A stretch of DNA of 13,878 nt, taken from positions 1-13,878 of the forward strand of contig CAYFOR010000077.1 in assembly GCA_964344785.1 (NCBI GenBank). The letters are read 5' to 3'. A model generated the notes under the pieces. It was not told the DNA's origin. It saw only the letters and a list, made by a program, of their open reading frames with translations, and did no database searches. The position numbers and the translations under genes are program-made. Every line of letters begins with the position of its first letter. The stretch's first letter is position 1. Positions 6,677-13,878 of the stretch are shown here, in pieces. Source of the stretch: Thiopontia sp964344785. GTDB taxonomy: Bacteria > Pseudomonadota > Gammaproteobacteria > GCF-002020875.

Positions 6677-7843
6677 TCAGGTGTCGTCAGGTTGGGCGGC
6701 CTGCTGCTGGAAACCAGTCAATTCTACGATTCTATCTTTAAGGATCGGGATGACAGTATCGGGGTGCAGTTCATCAAGGCATTCACTCTTTTTGGATCGG
6801 TTGCAGCCAGACTGACTGCAGGGCACACACTCCCACGACTGCTGGATAATGGTATGGCTACCGACATGTTGAATCCCGTTCATGGCACGGTATGGGGTTT
6901 CGGAGGTGGGTTCATTGGGCCATGGTCCCCATTCGTAGCCACGGGAGGGGCCGAACAGGGCAACAGTCGGGGTCTCTTGGGCAGCGGCGATATGCATGGG
7001 AGCAGAGTCTACCCCAAAAAAAAGGTCACTGATCGATGAGATGGCGGCCAGTTGAGGAAGGGACAACTTCCCGGCCAGATTGATCGGTTCGGTTCGGCAC
7101 AGTGTAAGGATGCGGTTGATGATCGATAGCTCACCCTCCGATGGTGCACTGGTGAGGACAACAGTGGCCTTCGGAGTTGTCTGCAGCCAGTCGATCACTG
7201 TGGCCATATACTCATCCTTCCAGCATTTGAAGAGCCAGCGGGAGGTCGGGTGGAGATGAATCAACACGCTGCCAGCGTGGTATCCACTGGACTGGAGAAG
7301 CTGCTGTACTTCATCAAGCTGTTGCCGCTCAAATCGAAGCTGTACCGTATAGTTGAGCCGGTCGGTGATCGGTCTTGCCAAATTGAGGTTGCGCAGCACG
7401 GCATGGGTGTGGCCGATGATTGGAGGCACAGGATGGGTCAGTAGCCGCAGGCGCCACTTTTTCTCCTTTTCGGCCGACTGCACCATACTGATGCGGGTGG
7501 AGGCTCCACTGAGGAAGGAGAGCAGGATGCCATGATCCCCCTTCGTGGTGTTGATCGCGGTATCGAAATGGTCACGTCTGATCTTGAAGACCCAGCGGAG
7601 GTAGCGAAATAGATACGATATGCTGGATTCTGATGCTTGCTTTTCCGGCAAAGTATAGATCGCATCCAGGTCCGGGTGGTTGCGGATCACCGCCTCTGTG
7701 CCCGGTTTTACCGCAATGGCAACGTAGTTGTCAGAGTGGGCCTGTTTCAGTGTGGTAATCAGCGGTGCGGTCAGCAGGACATCACCGATATGGAGAAACT
7801 TGATGATCAGGATGCGTCTGGCTTGATGCGGAAGTGTGGTCAT
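6677..7843 (-). CDS. waaQ: LPS heptosyltransferase III-type GT9 (WaaQ/RfaQ-like)
   Basis: The 388-residue GT9 protein has RILIIKFLHIGDVLLTAPL (10-28) with the catalytic-type D21. Further on are HPTSRWLFKCW (198-208), the WaaQ-type acceptor/donor loop, and FFGVDSAPMHIAAA...PTVALFGPS (275-300), the ADP-heptose-binding donor site. W305/W308 (YEWGPW) and a Cys set C339-x2-C342-x4-C347-x7-C355 follow, a pattern seen in many GT9 enzymes. WaaQ adds the branching heptose III to the inner core in enterics, and that specificity is assumed here from similarity. The gene lies 39 bp downstream of the phosphatase-like gene. No good Shine-Dalgarno precedes its ATG. WaaC/WaaF-type heptosyltransferases are not in the window. 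Confidence 0.82.
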   Translation of the reverse strand: MTTLPHQARRILIIKFLHIGDVLLTAPLITTLKQAHSDNYVAIAVKPGTEAVIRNHPDLDAIYTLPEKQASESSISYLFRYLRWVFKIRRDHFDTAINTTKGDHGILLSFLSGASTRISMVQSAEKEKKWRLRLLTHPVPPIIGHTHAVLRNLNLARPITDRLNYTVQLRFERQQLDEVQQLLQSSGYHAGSVLIHLHPTSRWLFKCWKDEYMATVIDWLQTTPKATVVLTSAPSEGELSIINRILTLCRTEPINLAGKLSLPQLAAISSISDLFFGVDSAPMHIAAAQETPTVALFGPSRGYEWGPWPNEPTSETPYRAMNGIQHVGSHTIIQQSWECVPCSQSGCNRSKKSECLDELHPDTVIPILKDRIVELTGFQQQAAQPDDT

Positions 7844-7882
7844 ACAGCGTACAGAGTGGAGAACAGCACTGGGTGCTGAGGG

Positions 7883-8590
7883 CTACTCTCTTCGGAGGAT
7901 GGCATCATTGAGGAAGCTCATGAACCCTTCGGGCTGGAATGATTTTTCCAGACTTTTTCTGTCGACATGGTTCTCGGCCCAAGTGATCAGATCAATGTCG
8001 GGGTCACCCTCCTTATGCTCCAGAAATTTTTCGAGATAGTAATCAAACTTGCCCGCATTGGACTGCCGGATATGACCAAACGGGTAGAGCTTGAGCTGAT
8101 CGGTATCCTCAATCGGCATCTTCAGATGAAAGTACTGGAATAGCGTCGCATAGATCCCTGTTCGATCTGCCCCCGCCTTGCAGTGCATCCACATCGGGTA
8201 CTCGATCTCCTCAAAGGTATCGCGTGCAATCTGGAGCTGTTCGACGGTCGGAATCCCTCTGGAGTGGATATGGATATCGACCATTTTGATACCTAGACGG
8301 TCACACATCTCCTTCTCGAATACATAATAGGCGGAGCCGGGGTTGTAGTGCTTCAGGTTGAGGATGGTCTTGATGCCATACTTCTTCACATCTCGCTCCA
8401 GTTGATACATGGTGGGTTGTGAAGAGCGGTAGGCGTTATTAGTGATGGGGTGGAAGTTGTAGCGAATAACATTGGTGAAGTTGTGTTCGACAAACATTGC
8501 ATAGAGCCATGCCTTGACTCTTCCCCAGCGGGTTTTAATTTCGAATCTCAAAATCAGGCCTGTGAATAGAGTGTCTTGAAGTGCTCGCAC
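7883..8590 (-). CDS. Tyrosine/dual-specificity phosphatase-like protein in LPS operon
   Basis: The 235-residue protein contains the protein-tyrosine-phosphatase signature MHCKAGADRTG: C137 and R143 form CX5R, preceded by His. The N-terminal part NNAYRSSQPT...YGIKTILNL (51-79) is typical of the bacterial dual-specificity phosphatase-like family (COG2365 type). A D in MVDIHIHSRG (D105) may act as general acid. Substrate could be a phosphoprotein or a phosphosugar/phosphoglycan, and the location between msbA and waaQ suggests an LPS intermediate or an LPS-linked regulator. The listed GTG start has AGGAG 11 nt upstream and overlaps the msbA end by 37 bp. A TTG at 8551, two bases after the msbA stop, is a real alternative and would trim 13 residues. 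Confidence 0.82.
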   Translation of the reverse strand: MRALQDTLFTGLILRFEIKTRWGRVKAWLYAMFVEHNFTNVIRYNFHPITNNAYRSSQPTMYQLERDVKKYGIKTILNLKHYNPGSAYYVFEKEMCDRLGIKMVDIHIHSRGIPTVEQLQIARDTFEEIEYPMWMHCKAGADRTGIYATLFQYFHLKMPIEDTDQLKLYPFGHIRQSNAGKFDYYLEKFLEHKEGDPDIDLITWAENHVDRKSLEKSFQPEGFMSFLNDAILRRE

Positions 8591-10254
8591 TGCGTCTGCA
8601 GCTCCTGCATGGTACCGCTGCAGACAATCTCACCCTGGTTGAACAGGTAGATGCGGTCGGCAACCTCGGTCGATTTCAGACGGTGTGCGATGATGATGGT
8701 GATGATCTCCCTGGAGATGTGGCGGATGGTGTCGGTGATGGCGCTTTCGCTCTGATGGTCGAGCGAGGAGGTCGCCTCATCGAGAATCAATACACTCGGA
8801 TTTTTATAGAGCGCCCTGGCGATGGCAATGCGTTGGCGCTGTCCACCACTCAGATTGGTTCCCGATTCACTCAAGCGGGTATGGATGCCCTCCGGCAGCG
8901 TCTGTACATGGTCGTAGATATTGGCGGCCTTCAGGGCATCAACCACCTTCTCCTCATCGATGGTGTCACCATAAGCTACATTGGCGGCAATGGTGTCATT
9001 GAAGATATAGATGCGCTGGGTGACGATGGAGATCTGGTTTCTGAGGGATTTGATCGAGTAGTGGTTGATGCTCTCTCCGTTGATCAGCAGCTCGCCCTGA
9101 TTGCGGTGAAAGAACCGCAGGATGAGGTTGATGACCGATGATTTCCCTCCACCACTGCTGCCGATCAGGGCGATCACCTCCCCCTTGGATACATCCAGCG
9201 AGATATCCTTGAGCGCAGTCTTGTCATCATAATTGAGCCCAACTCGGTCAAACTCGATCTTGTCGATATCGGAAGCGGTATTCTCACCATGGTCGGCCTC
9301 CGGGGTGAAGGCAAGGATATACTTGATTCGCTCATTGGCGGCAATGGCATCCTGGAATGAGGCATAGGTGGTCGAAATTCTTCGAATCGGGTCAACCGCC
9401 ATGAACATTGCGGTCAGAAAGGAGAAGAAGGAGCCTGCGCTCATCTCTCCGCCGATCACCTGGCTGCCACCTACCCAGATCACCGCTGCTGCCGAGAATG
9501 AGGCAAACAGCTCCATCACCGGAATGACCAGGCCGGAGGTCTTGGCCGACTTCAGATTGGCCCCGAAGAAGGTCTGGTTGGTCCGGGTGAACTGTTGTGC
9601 CTCGTGACTCTCGGTGTTGTAGGCCTTGATGATCTCGATGTTGGAGAAGATCTCGTTGAGGTTGGTGGTCAGGTCGGAGTTCTTCTTCTGGGAGATGTGC
9701 GATATTTTCTTCAGCTTCTTGGAGATGATCTTCACCGGGTAGTAGGAGGCCGGGATCACAATGAGGGTGAAGATCGCCAGTGTCGGACTGTGGTAGATGA
9801 CGACACTGATCAGCGCAATCGCAGTGAGTGTCTCTCGGACCAGTGTTGCAATACTGGTGGATACGGCGCTCTGGATGCGGTTGATGTCATTGGCGACCCG
9901 GCTCAGCAATTCACCGGAGTGGTGCTGGTGGAAAAAGGAGATCTCCAGTTTCAGGAGGTGGGAGAGCAGGCGGTCCCGGGTCTTGCGGACGATGTCCATG
10001 CCGACATAGCTCATGTAGTAGGACTGAAGATAACTGCCACTTCCCTTGATGACATAGGCGATGATGATCAGCACCGGCAATACGTAGAGAATCGAGGTAT
10101 TCTTTTCGATCAGGATCTCGTCCAGCAGCGGCTTCATCATGTAGGCAATGGCGGCGGTCGAGACGGCGACCAGGATCATGGCAATCAAAGAGAGCACCAG
10201 CTTCCTGATATAGAACCGATATTCCGGTGAGTACTCTTTGATGAAGTCGATCAT
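8554..10254 (-). CDS. msbA: MsbA-type lipid A/LPS-core ABC exporter
   Basis: The 566-residue half-transporter has about six membrane segments in residues 17-310 fused to an ATP-binding domain. Walker A is GSSGGGKS (365-372), the Q-loop Gln is Q413 (VTQRIYIF), the signature is LSGGQ (468-472), Walker B is VLILDE (488-493), and the H-loop is H524 (IAHRL). MsbA homodimers flip lipid A-core across the inner membrane. The family also includes other lipid and peptide exporters, so the call rests on the LPS cluster context as well as on length and layout. The ATG is 40 bp from the preceding GT4 stop, with no obvious Shine-Dalgarno. Its 3' end overlaps the phosphatase-like gene. Confidence 0.85.
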   Translation of the reverse strand: MIDFIKEYSPEYRFYIRKLVLSLIAMILVAVSTAAIAYMMKPLLDEILIEKNTSILYVLPVLIIIAYVIKGSGSYLQSYYMSYVGMDIVRKTRDRLLSHLLKLEISFFHQHHSGELLSRVANDINRIQSAVSTSIATLVRETLTAIALISVVIYHSPTLAIFTLIVIPASYYPVKIISKKLKKISHISQKKNSDLTTNLNEIFSNIEIIKAYNTESHEAQQFTRTNQTFFGANLKSAKTSGLVIPVMELFASFSAAAVIWVGGSQVIGGEMSAGSFFSFLTAMFMAVDPIRRISTTYASFQDAIAANERIKYILAFTPEADHGENTASDIDKIEFDRVGLNYDDKTALKDISLDVSKGEVIALIGSSGGGKSSVINLILRFFHRNQGELLINGESINHYSIKSLRNQISIVTQRIYIFNDTIAANVAYGDTIDEEKVVDALKAANIYDHVQTLPEGIHTRLSESGTNLSGGQRQRIAIARALYKNPSVLILDEATSSLDHQSESAITDTIRHISREIITIIIAHRLKSTEVADRIYLFNQGEIVCSGTMQELQTQCEHFKTLYSQA

Positions 10255-10294
10255 GGTCTTGTATTAGAAAACGGCCGGTTGGCGTACAGACCGT

Positions 10295-11479
10295 CTACGG
10301 GCTCTCAGTGTTGGATGCGCTATTGTCTTGACCATAAAGCAGGCGATTGTATATCTGAACCAGTTGGGCTGTCATATGTTCTTCAGTCAGTCCCAATGTC
10401 TGCTGGTGAGCCTTTTCCCCCATATCAATGGATATCTTGCGGTCCAGCAGATGATGGATAGCCTGTTGCCATGCCGATTCATCGAGCGGGTCGCAGATCA
10501 AGCCACTGACCCCGTCCTCGACCAGGTCGGTTGCACCACAACTGTTACTGATAACCACCGGCAGCCCCGAGGCCATCGCCTCCAGAACGGTGTTGGGTAA
10601 CGGGTCGTAGAGGGTGGGAAAGGCAAACAGATCGGCTGCACCTAAGTAGGGGGCAACCTCCTCAATCGGGCCGAGGAAGTGGACCCGTTCTTCAGCACCG
10701 CTGCCTGCCAGTTGCCGCCTGTATTGAGCGGTCTTCCTGTCTTTTCCGATGATCACAAGATGTGCCTGCGCAATAGCGGGGAGAATCTTCAGCAACAGTG
10801 GCACCCCCTTGCGCTCAAAGCCCGAGCCGACAAATAAAATCAGTGAGGTTTCATCGGCAATTCCAAGCTGTTCGCGGATGGCACTGCGGTGCTGTTGCCG
10901 TAATCGAGGGTTGAAGCGTTGATGGTCAACCGCGTTATGGATCGTCACGATCTCTGCATTTACCTCGGGGATATGGTGGAGAATTTCCTTGCGTACCATC
11001 TCCGAATTGACGATCACCGTTTTCAGTTCCGGCTGGGTGAACATGCGTCGCTCCTGGGCAAGCAGATAGCGGTGGTAGGGGTTGATCCGGACAAACCACC
11101 ATTTCCATGAAGGGAGGACACGCTTGCGTTGCATGAGCCACTGGCGGTGAACGCCATCTCCTGCGCGATAGATGTCACCGCAGAGTACCCGCTCGTGGGA
11201 CTGCACCAGATCGAAGTTGCCCTTGCTGGCCTGTCTGCAGGCACAGCGGCTGAAGGACCAGTCCCTCCACAATCTTCCGATATGGAGCGGTTTGCAGAGA
11301 ATCTTGCGAATCGTGGTGCTCTCTGCACCTTTCCACTTTCGGGTAATCAGTGACAGCTCGATATCGGTATGTGCCTTCAGTGCATTGAGGGCACGCTCGA
11401 CAAAACGCTCGGCACCGCCAAAGGGGGTATAACGCTGGCGGATGATGGCAATGCGCAGGGGGTGCTGATCTCTGCTCAT
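10295..11479 (-). CDS. Glycosyltransferase family 4, WaaG-like LPS core enzyme
   Basis: The 394-residue GT-B protein starts with LRIAIIRQRYTPFGGAERF (8-26), the FGG loop of GT4 and WaaG-like core glycosyltransferases. VTIHNAVDHQRFNP (178-191) and ILFVGSGFERKGVPLLL (214-230) mark the domain junction and donor domain. TLYDPLPNTVLEAMASGLPVV (289-309) holds the YDP-x-PN-x2-LEAMA pattern common in LPS-core GT4 enzymes, with D292 at the first acidic position and E300 at the second. WaaG itself adds glucose to heptose II, but whether this enzyme does so cannot be told. The 4-bp ATGA overlap with the lpxL-type gene implies translational coupling of acylation and core-sugar transfer. Confidence 0.87.
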   Translation of the reverse strand: MSRDQHPLRIAIIRQRYTPFGGAERFVERALNALKAHTDIELSLITRKWKGAESTTIRKILCKPLHIGRLWRDWSFSRCACRQASKGNFDLVQSHERVLCGDIYRAGDGVHRQWLMQRKRVLPSWKWWFVRINPYHRYLLAQERRMFTQPELKTVIVNSEMVRKEILHHIPEVNAEIVTIHNAVDHQRFNPRLRQQHRSAIREQLGIADETSLILFVGSGFERKGVPLLLKILPAIAQAHLVIIGKDRKTAQYRRQLAGSGAEERVHFLGPIEEVAPYLGAADLFAFPTLYDPLPNTVLEAMASGLPVVISNSCGATDLVEDGVSGLICDPLDESAWQQAIHHLLDRKISIDMGEKAHQQTLGLTEEHMTAQLVQIYNRLLYGQDNSASNTESP

Positions 11480-12375
11480 GTGCTGTAGAGGCTGCCGTGA
11501 CGCCCGTCAGGGCGATCCTTGTAACGCCGATGGATCCACAGGTACTGTGCAGGAGCTGCGCACACGGCCTTCTCAATCAACTGGTTGAGGTGGTCGGTCT
11601 CCTGTTGCGGGTCGGATCCATCCATCTCGACTGCGGGCAACAGTTGGAGGCGGTATCGTCCATCCCGGCGATGGGCAAAAAACGGAATCACCGTGGCACC
11701 GGTCATCTTGACCAGCCGGGAGGTTGCGGTGTTGGTTGCGGCCGGTATGCCGAAGAAGTCGGCGTAGACACTACCCTTGTGGCCAAAGTTCTGATCCATT
11801 GCATACCAGACCACCCCATTGCCTTTCAGCAGCCGGATCATCTGGCGGATATTGTCTCTGGGGATGGTGGACTGCAACAGCCGCTCTCTCCCTTGGCGGA
11901 TGGTCCGGTCAAAAACCGGGTTCTCATTGGGGCGATAGACGGCGTGGATTGGGCGTAGCGTGGCCAGCATGATTCCGGAGAGATCGAGTGTGGTAAAGTG
12001 GGCACTGAACAGGACCACCCCTTTTCCCTGTTGCAGTGCCTGATCGAGATGCTCCAGACCCTCTACATCCATTTTGCACTGCAACTGCCGTTTGCTGCCC
12101 CACCAGCCCAGTGTGGCCTCGAAAAACGAGCTGCCGAGTGATTCGAAATGCTGTCTTACCAGTCGTTCAATCTCCTTGTTGCTACGCTCTGAAAAGGCGA
12201 GTGAGAGATTGGTTCGGGCAATATGGGCTCTTCGCTTCAGCAGGCGATATCCTATCTGTCCCAACGCCTTTCCAAGCCGGATTTGCAGGGTAAACGGTAA
12301 CAGAGTAACCACCCTCAACAGCAATAACAGTAGCCAACTCCCCCACTGTTTGGGATGGTAGAGGTCAAGATTCAT
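11476..12375 (-). CDS. lpxL: Lipid A secondary acyltransferase (LpxL/HtrB-type)
   Basis: The 299-residue protein has an N-terminal hydrophobic anchor (about residues 13-30) followed by the acyltransferase core. The catalytic HX4D motif is H126-FTTL-D131 in LFSAHFTTLDL. Downstream are VYRPNENPVFD (147-156), MDQNFGHKGSVYADFFG (193-209) and the C-terminal YLWIHRRYKDRP (278-289), all hallmarks of the LpxL/LpxM/LpxP family. It should transfer an acyl chain from acyl-ACP to Kdo2-lipid IVA at the inner membrane. LpxL versus LpxM cannot be settled here. It is the first gene of the ten-gene operon, and its promoter must lie inside the 5' part of the divergent waaA gene because only 21 bp separate the two starts. 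Confidence 0.88.
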   Translation of the reverse strand: MNLDLYHPKQWGSWLLLLLLRVVTLLPFTLQIRLGKALGQIGYRLLKRRAHIARTNLSLAFSERSNKEIERLVRQHFESLGSSFFEATLGWWGSKRQLQCKMDVEGLEHLDQALQQGKGVVLFSAHFTTLDLSGIMLATLRPIHAVYRPNENPVFDRTIRQGRERLLQSTIPRDNIRQMIRLLKGNGVVWYAMDQNFGHKGSVYADFFGIPAATNTATSRLVKMTGATVIPFFAHRRDGRYRLQLLPAVEMDGSDPQQETDHLNQLIEKAVCAAPAQYLWIHRRYKDRPDGRHGSLYST

Positions 12376-12396
12376 CTGTTAGAGTTTATCACTGTC

Positions 12397-13668
12397 ATGA
12401 ATCGCATTCTCTACTCGCTACTGCTCTATCTCATCACCCCGTTGGTGCTGTTGAGGCTGCTCTGGCGCAGCCGGGCACTACCGGCCTATCGACAGCGAAT
12501 TGGTGAGCGCTTTGGCTTCTATCGTCAACCGGTGGAGCCGGTAATGGTGTGGATACATGCGGTGTCGGTTGGAGAGTTCATGGCCACGATCCCGCTGATC
12601 GAACGGTTGCAACAGCCATCGGTCCGTATTCTGGTCACCACCATGACCCCGACCGGTTCAGCGCGTGTGGTGGAGCGTTTTCAGGGCTCGGTGGAGCACT
12701 GCTATCTGCCGTATGACCTTCCAGGTGCGGTCAGCCGCTTTCTCGACCATTTTCGCCCTTCGGTTGGGGTGGTGATGGAGACGGAACTCTGGCCCAATCT
12801 GTTTCATGGTTGCTCCAAACGAGGGGTGCCAGTGATCCTTGCCAATGTGCGCCTGTCACAACGTTCGATGGAAGGGTATCAGCATTATGCATCTCGTCTG
12901 GTAGCAGAGACACTACAGCAGGTTGGTTGGATCGCTGCCCAGGGAGAGGCGGATCGTACCCGTCTGCTGCAGTTGGGGGCGGAGTCTGACAAGGTATCAG
13001 TGACCGGCAGTATCAAGTTTGACATGACGATACCGGAATCGATTCACCAGCAGGGTGAGACGTTGAAGCAGGAGTTGGGGGATGGGCGACTGATATGGAT
13101 CGCGGCCAGTACCCGTGAAGGGGAGGAAGTGCAGATTCTTCAGGCTCACCGGATGCTTCTGCAGCAGATTCCTGATGTGTTGCTGCTGCTGGTGCCGCGC
13201 CATCCGGAGCGTTTTGACTCGGTAGCCAAACTGGTGCAGGGCCAAGGGCTGGGGTTGGCTCGGAGGAGTCGTCAACAGATGTGTGATACGGATACCCAAG
13301 TCTATCTTGGAGATACCATGGGTGAACTGCTGCTGTTATATGCCGCTTCTGATGTAGCCTTTGTTGGCGGCAGTCTGGTACCGACCGGGTCACACAATAT
13401 GTTGGAGCCGGCGGCATTGGGAAAGCCGGTGCTGTTCGGGCCGCACCGCTTCAATTTTTCGGAAATCAGTCAACTGCTGCTTGAGTGTGGGGCGGCACTG
13501 GAGGTGATTGATGCACAACAGCTGGCAGTGGTGTTGGGCGATCTACTGAGTGCGCCACAACGGAGAGAACAGATGGGGGCAGTGGGTAGTGCGGTGGTTA
13601 CGGAAAACCGTGGGGCGGTAGAGCGACTCTATTCGGGGTTGATGCAATATCTGCCGTCAGAGCACTAA
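12397..13668 (+). CDS. waaA: 3-deoxy-D-manno-octulosonate (Kdo) transferase WaaA/KdtA
   Basis: The 423-residue protein transfers Kdo from CMP-Kdo to lipid IVA on the cytoplasmic face of the inner membrane. It has an N-terminal membrane anchor (about 4-22), then WIHAVSVGEF with the catalytic-type E60. METELWPN (127-134), AASTREGEE (236-244), RHPERF (268-273) and GGSLVPTGSHNMLEPA (324-339, donor site) follow. Length matches the usual 420-430 residues. I chose the ATG at 12397 because it places E60 as in known KdtA proteins; an in-frame start at 12355 would add 14 residues and run into the lpxL coding region. No clear Shine-Dalgarno precedes 12397. The TAA stop is the left flank of the palindromic element that follows. 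Confidence 0.95.
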   Translation: MNRILYSLLLYLITPLVLLRLLWRSRALPAYRQRIGERFGFYRQPVEPVMVWIHAVSVGEFMATIPLIERLQQPSVRILVTTMTPTGSARVVERFQGSVEHCYLPYDLPGAVSRFLDHFRPSVGVVMETELWPNLFHGCSKRGVPVILANVRLSQRSMEGYQHYASRLVAETLQQVGWIAAQGEADRTRLLQLGAESDKVSVTGSIKFDMTIPESIHQQGETLKQELGDGRLIWIAASTREGEEVQILQAHRMLLQQIPDVLLLLVPRHPERFDSVAKLVQGQGLGLARRSRQQMCDTDTQVYLGDTMGELLLLYAASDVAFVGGSLVPTGSHNMLEPAALGKPVLFGPHRFNFSEISQLLLECGAALEVIDAQQLAVVLGDLLSAPQRREQMGAVGSAVVTENRGAVERLYSGLMQYLPSEH

Positions 13669-13824
13669 GGCGATTCTATGAAGAAAAATATACCACCTTA
13701 CTTGTCTTTTCGCTCGTCTACTGCGTTACGATTACAGTTGTATAGCTGGCTATGCGCCTGAGGTCGTGCCTTGCATACGAACGAAAATCTGGCGCAATCT
13801 GGTATATTTTTTCCGGCAATCGCC
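13669..13824. repeat. 156-bp MITE-like palindromic element after waaA
   Basis: The ends are inverted repeats GGCGATT (13669-13675) and AATCGCC (13818-13824). Further inverted blocks share nearly the same axis (coordinate sums 27493-27496): GAAAAATATACCA (13683-13695) with TGGTATATTTTTTC (13800-13813), CTTTTCGCTCG (13706-13716) with CGAACGAAAAT (13779-13789), and a central hairpin ATAGC-TG-GCTAT (13742-13753) extended by CAG/CTG. A direct TAA flanks both ends (13666-13668 and 13825-13827), consistent with a 3-bp target-site duplication. The RNA would fold into one long hairpin ending in a U-rich arm, so it may also act as a 3' end or stability element for the waaA transcript. No transposase is present; a 27-codon frame inside is not credible as a gene. 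Confidence 0.7.
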
Positions 13825-13878
13825 TAATTCTACTTTGTCAGATTGTTATCATAAGAAAACAGTCTGTTACGGTATAAT

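Noticed and set aside
8581..9141. 186-codon + strand frame over the MsbA ATPase domain
   Set aside because: It is antisense to Walker A/B coding sequence, with low-complexity composition and no homology pattern.
9595..10230. 211-codon open frame on the + strand inside msbA
   Set aside because: It is antisense to a fully conserved MsbA frame; its Asp/Gly/Val-rich composition is what a codon shadow of that gene gives, and it has no recognisable domain.
13679..13762. 27-codon frame starting MKKNIPP inside the palindromic element
   Set aside because: It is very short, lacks a strong ribosome site and lies wholly within a palindromic repeat; not credible as a gene.
13873..13878. Perfect TATAAT at the very end of the window
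   Set aside because: No -35 match lies at 16-18 bp; TTGTTA at 13843-13848 is 24 bp away. Downstream sequence is missing, so a promoter cannot be judged.

Overview
The window looks like a chromosomal segment of a Gram-negative bacterium, most likely a gammaproteobacterium. The evidence is a complete lipid A/Kdo/LPS-core gene set (WaaA, an LpxL-type acyltransferase, MsbA, a WaaQ-type heptosyltransferase), moderate GC content and Shine-Dalgarno-led genes. The species cannot be named from this sequence alone.

Left part (1-1478, + strand). A tRNA-Thr(UGU) with an encoded CCA has a good sigma70-type promoter and a strong intrinsic terminator. A stand-alone CheY-like receiver protein follows. A gene-free stretch of about 360 bp then carries a well-conserved cyclic-di-GMP-I (GEMM-I) riboswitch aptamer, followed by a small hairpin that would hide the ribosome-binding site of the next gene. 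That gene is a single-domain bacteriohemerythrin with one expected His iron ligand replaced by Gln. This part is a signalling module: a receiver protein next to a c-di-GMP-sensing mRNA leader that controls an O2/diiron protein.

Middle part (1511-12375, - strand). Ten co-directional, tightly packed genes are probably transcribed right to left as one LPS operon. In transcription order they are: LpxL-type acyltransferase, GT4 (WaaG-like), MsbA lipid A-core flippase, a CX5R tyrosine/dual-specificity phosphatase-like protein, WaaQ-type GT9, GT4, a GT8-like GT-A enzyme, GT4, GT2-like enzyme, and a divergent membrane-anchored GT9. Junctions range from a 37-bp overlap to a 40-bp gap, with ATGA overlaps at two places. 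Seven glycosyltransferases together with lipid A acylation and export indicate LPS outer-core assembly on the cytoplasmic face followed by flipping. No O-antigen polymerase, Wzx or Wzm/Wzt gene is visible.

Right part (12397-13878, + strand). waaA (Kdo transferase) runs divergently from lpxL, with only 21 bp between the start codons. Immediately after its TAA stop codon lies a 156-bp imperfect palindrome with inverted ends, flanked by a direct TAA on both sides. It looks like a MITE-type element whose presumptive target duplication is the waaA stop codon itself. The last 50 bp hold no gene.
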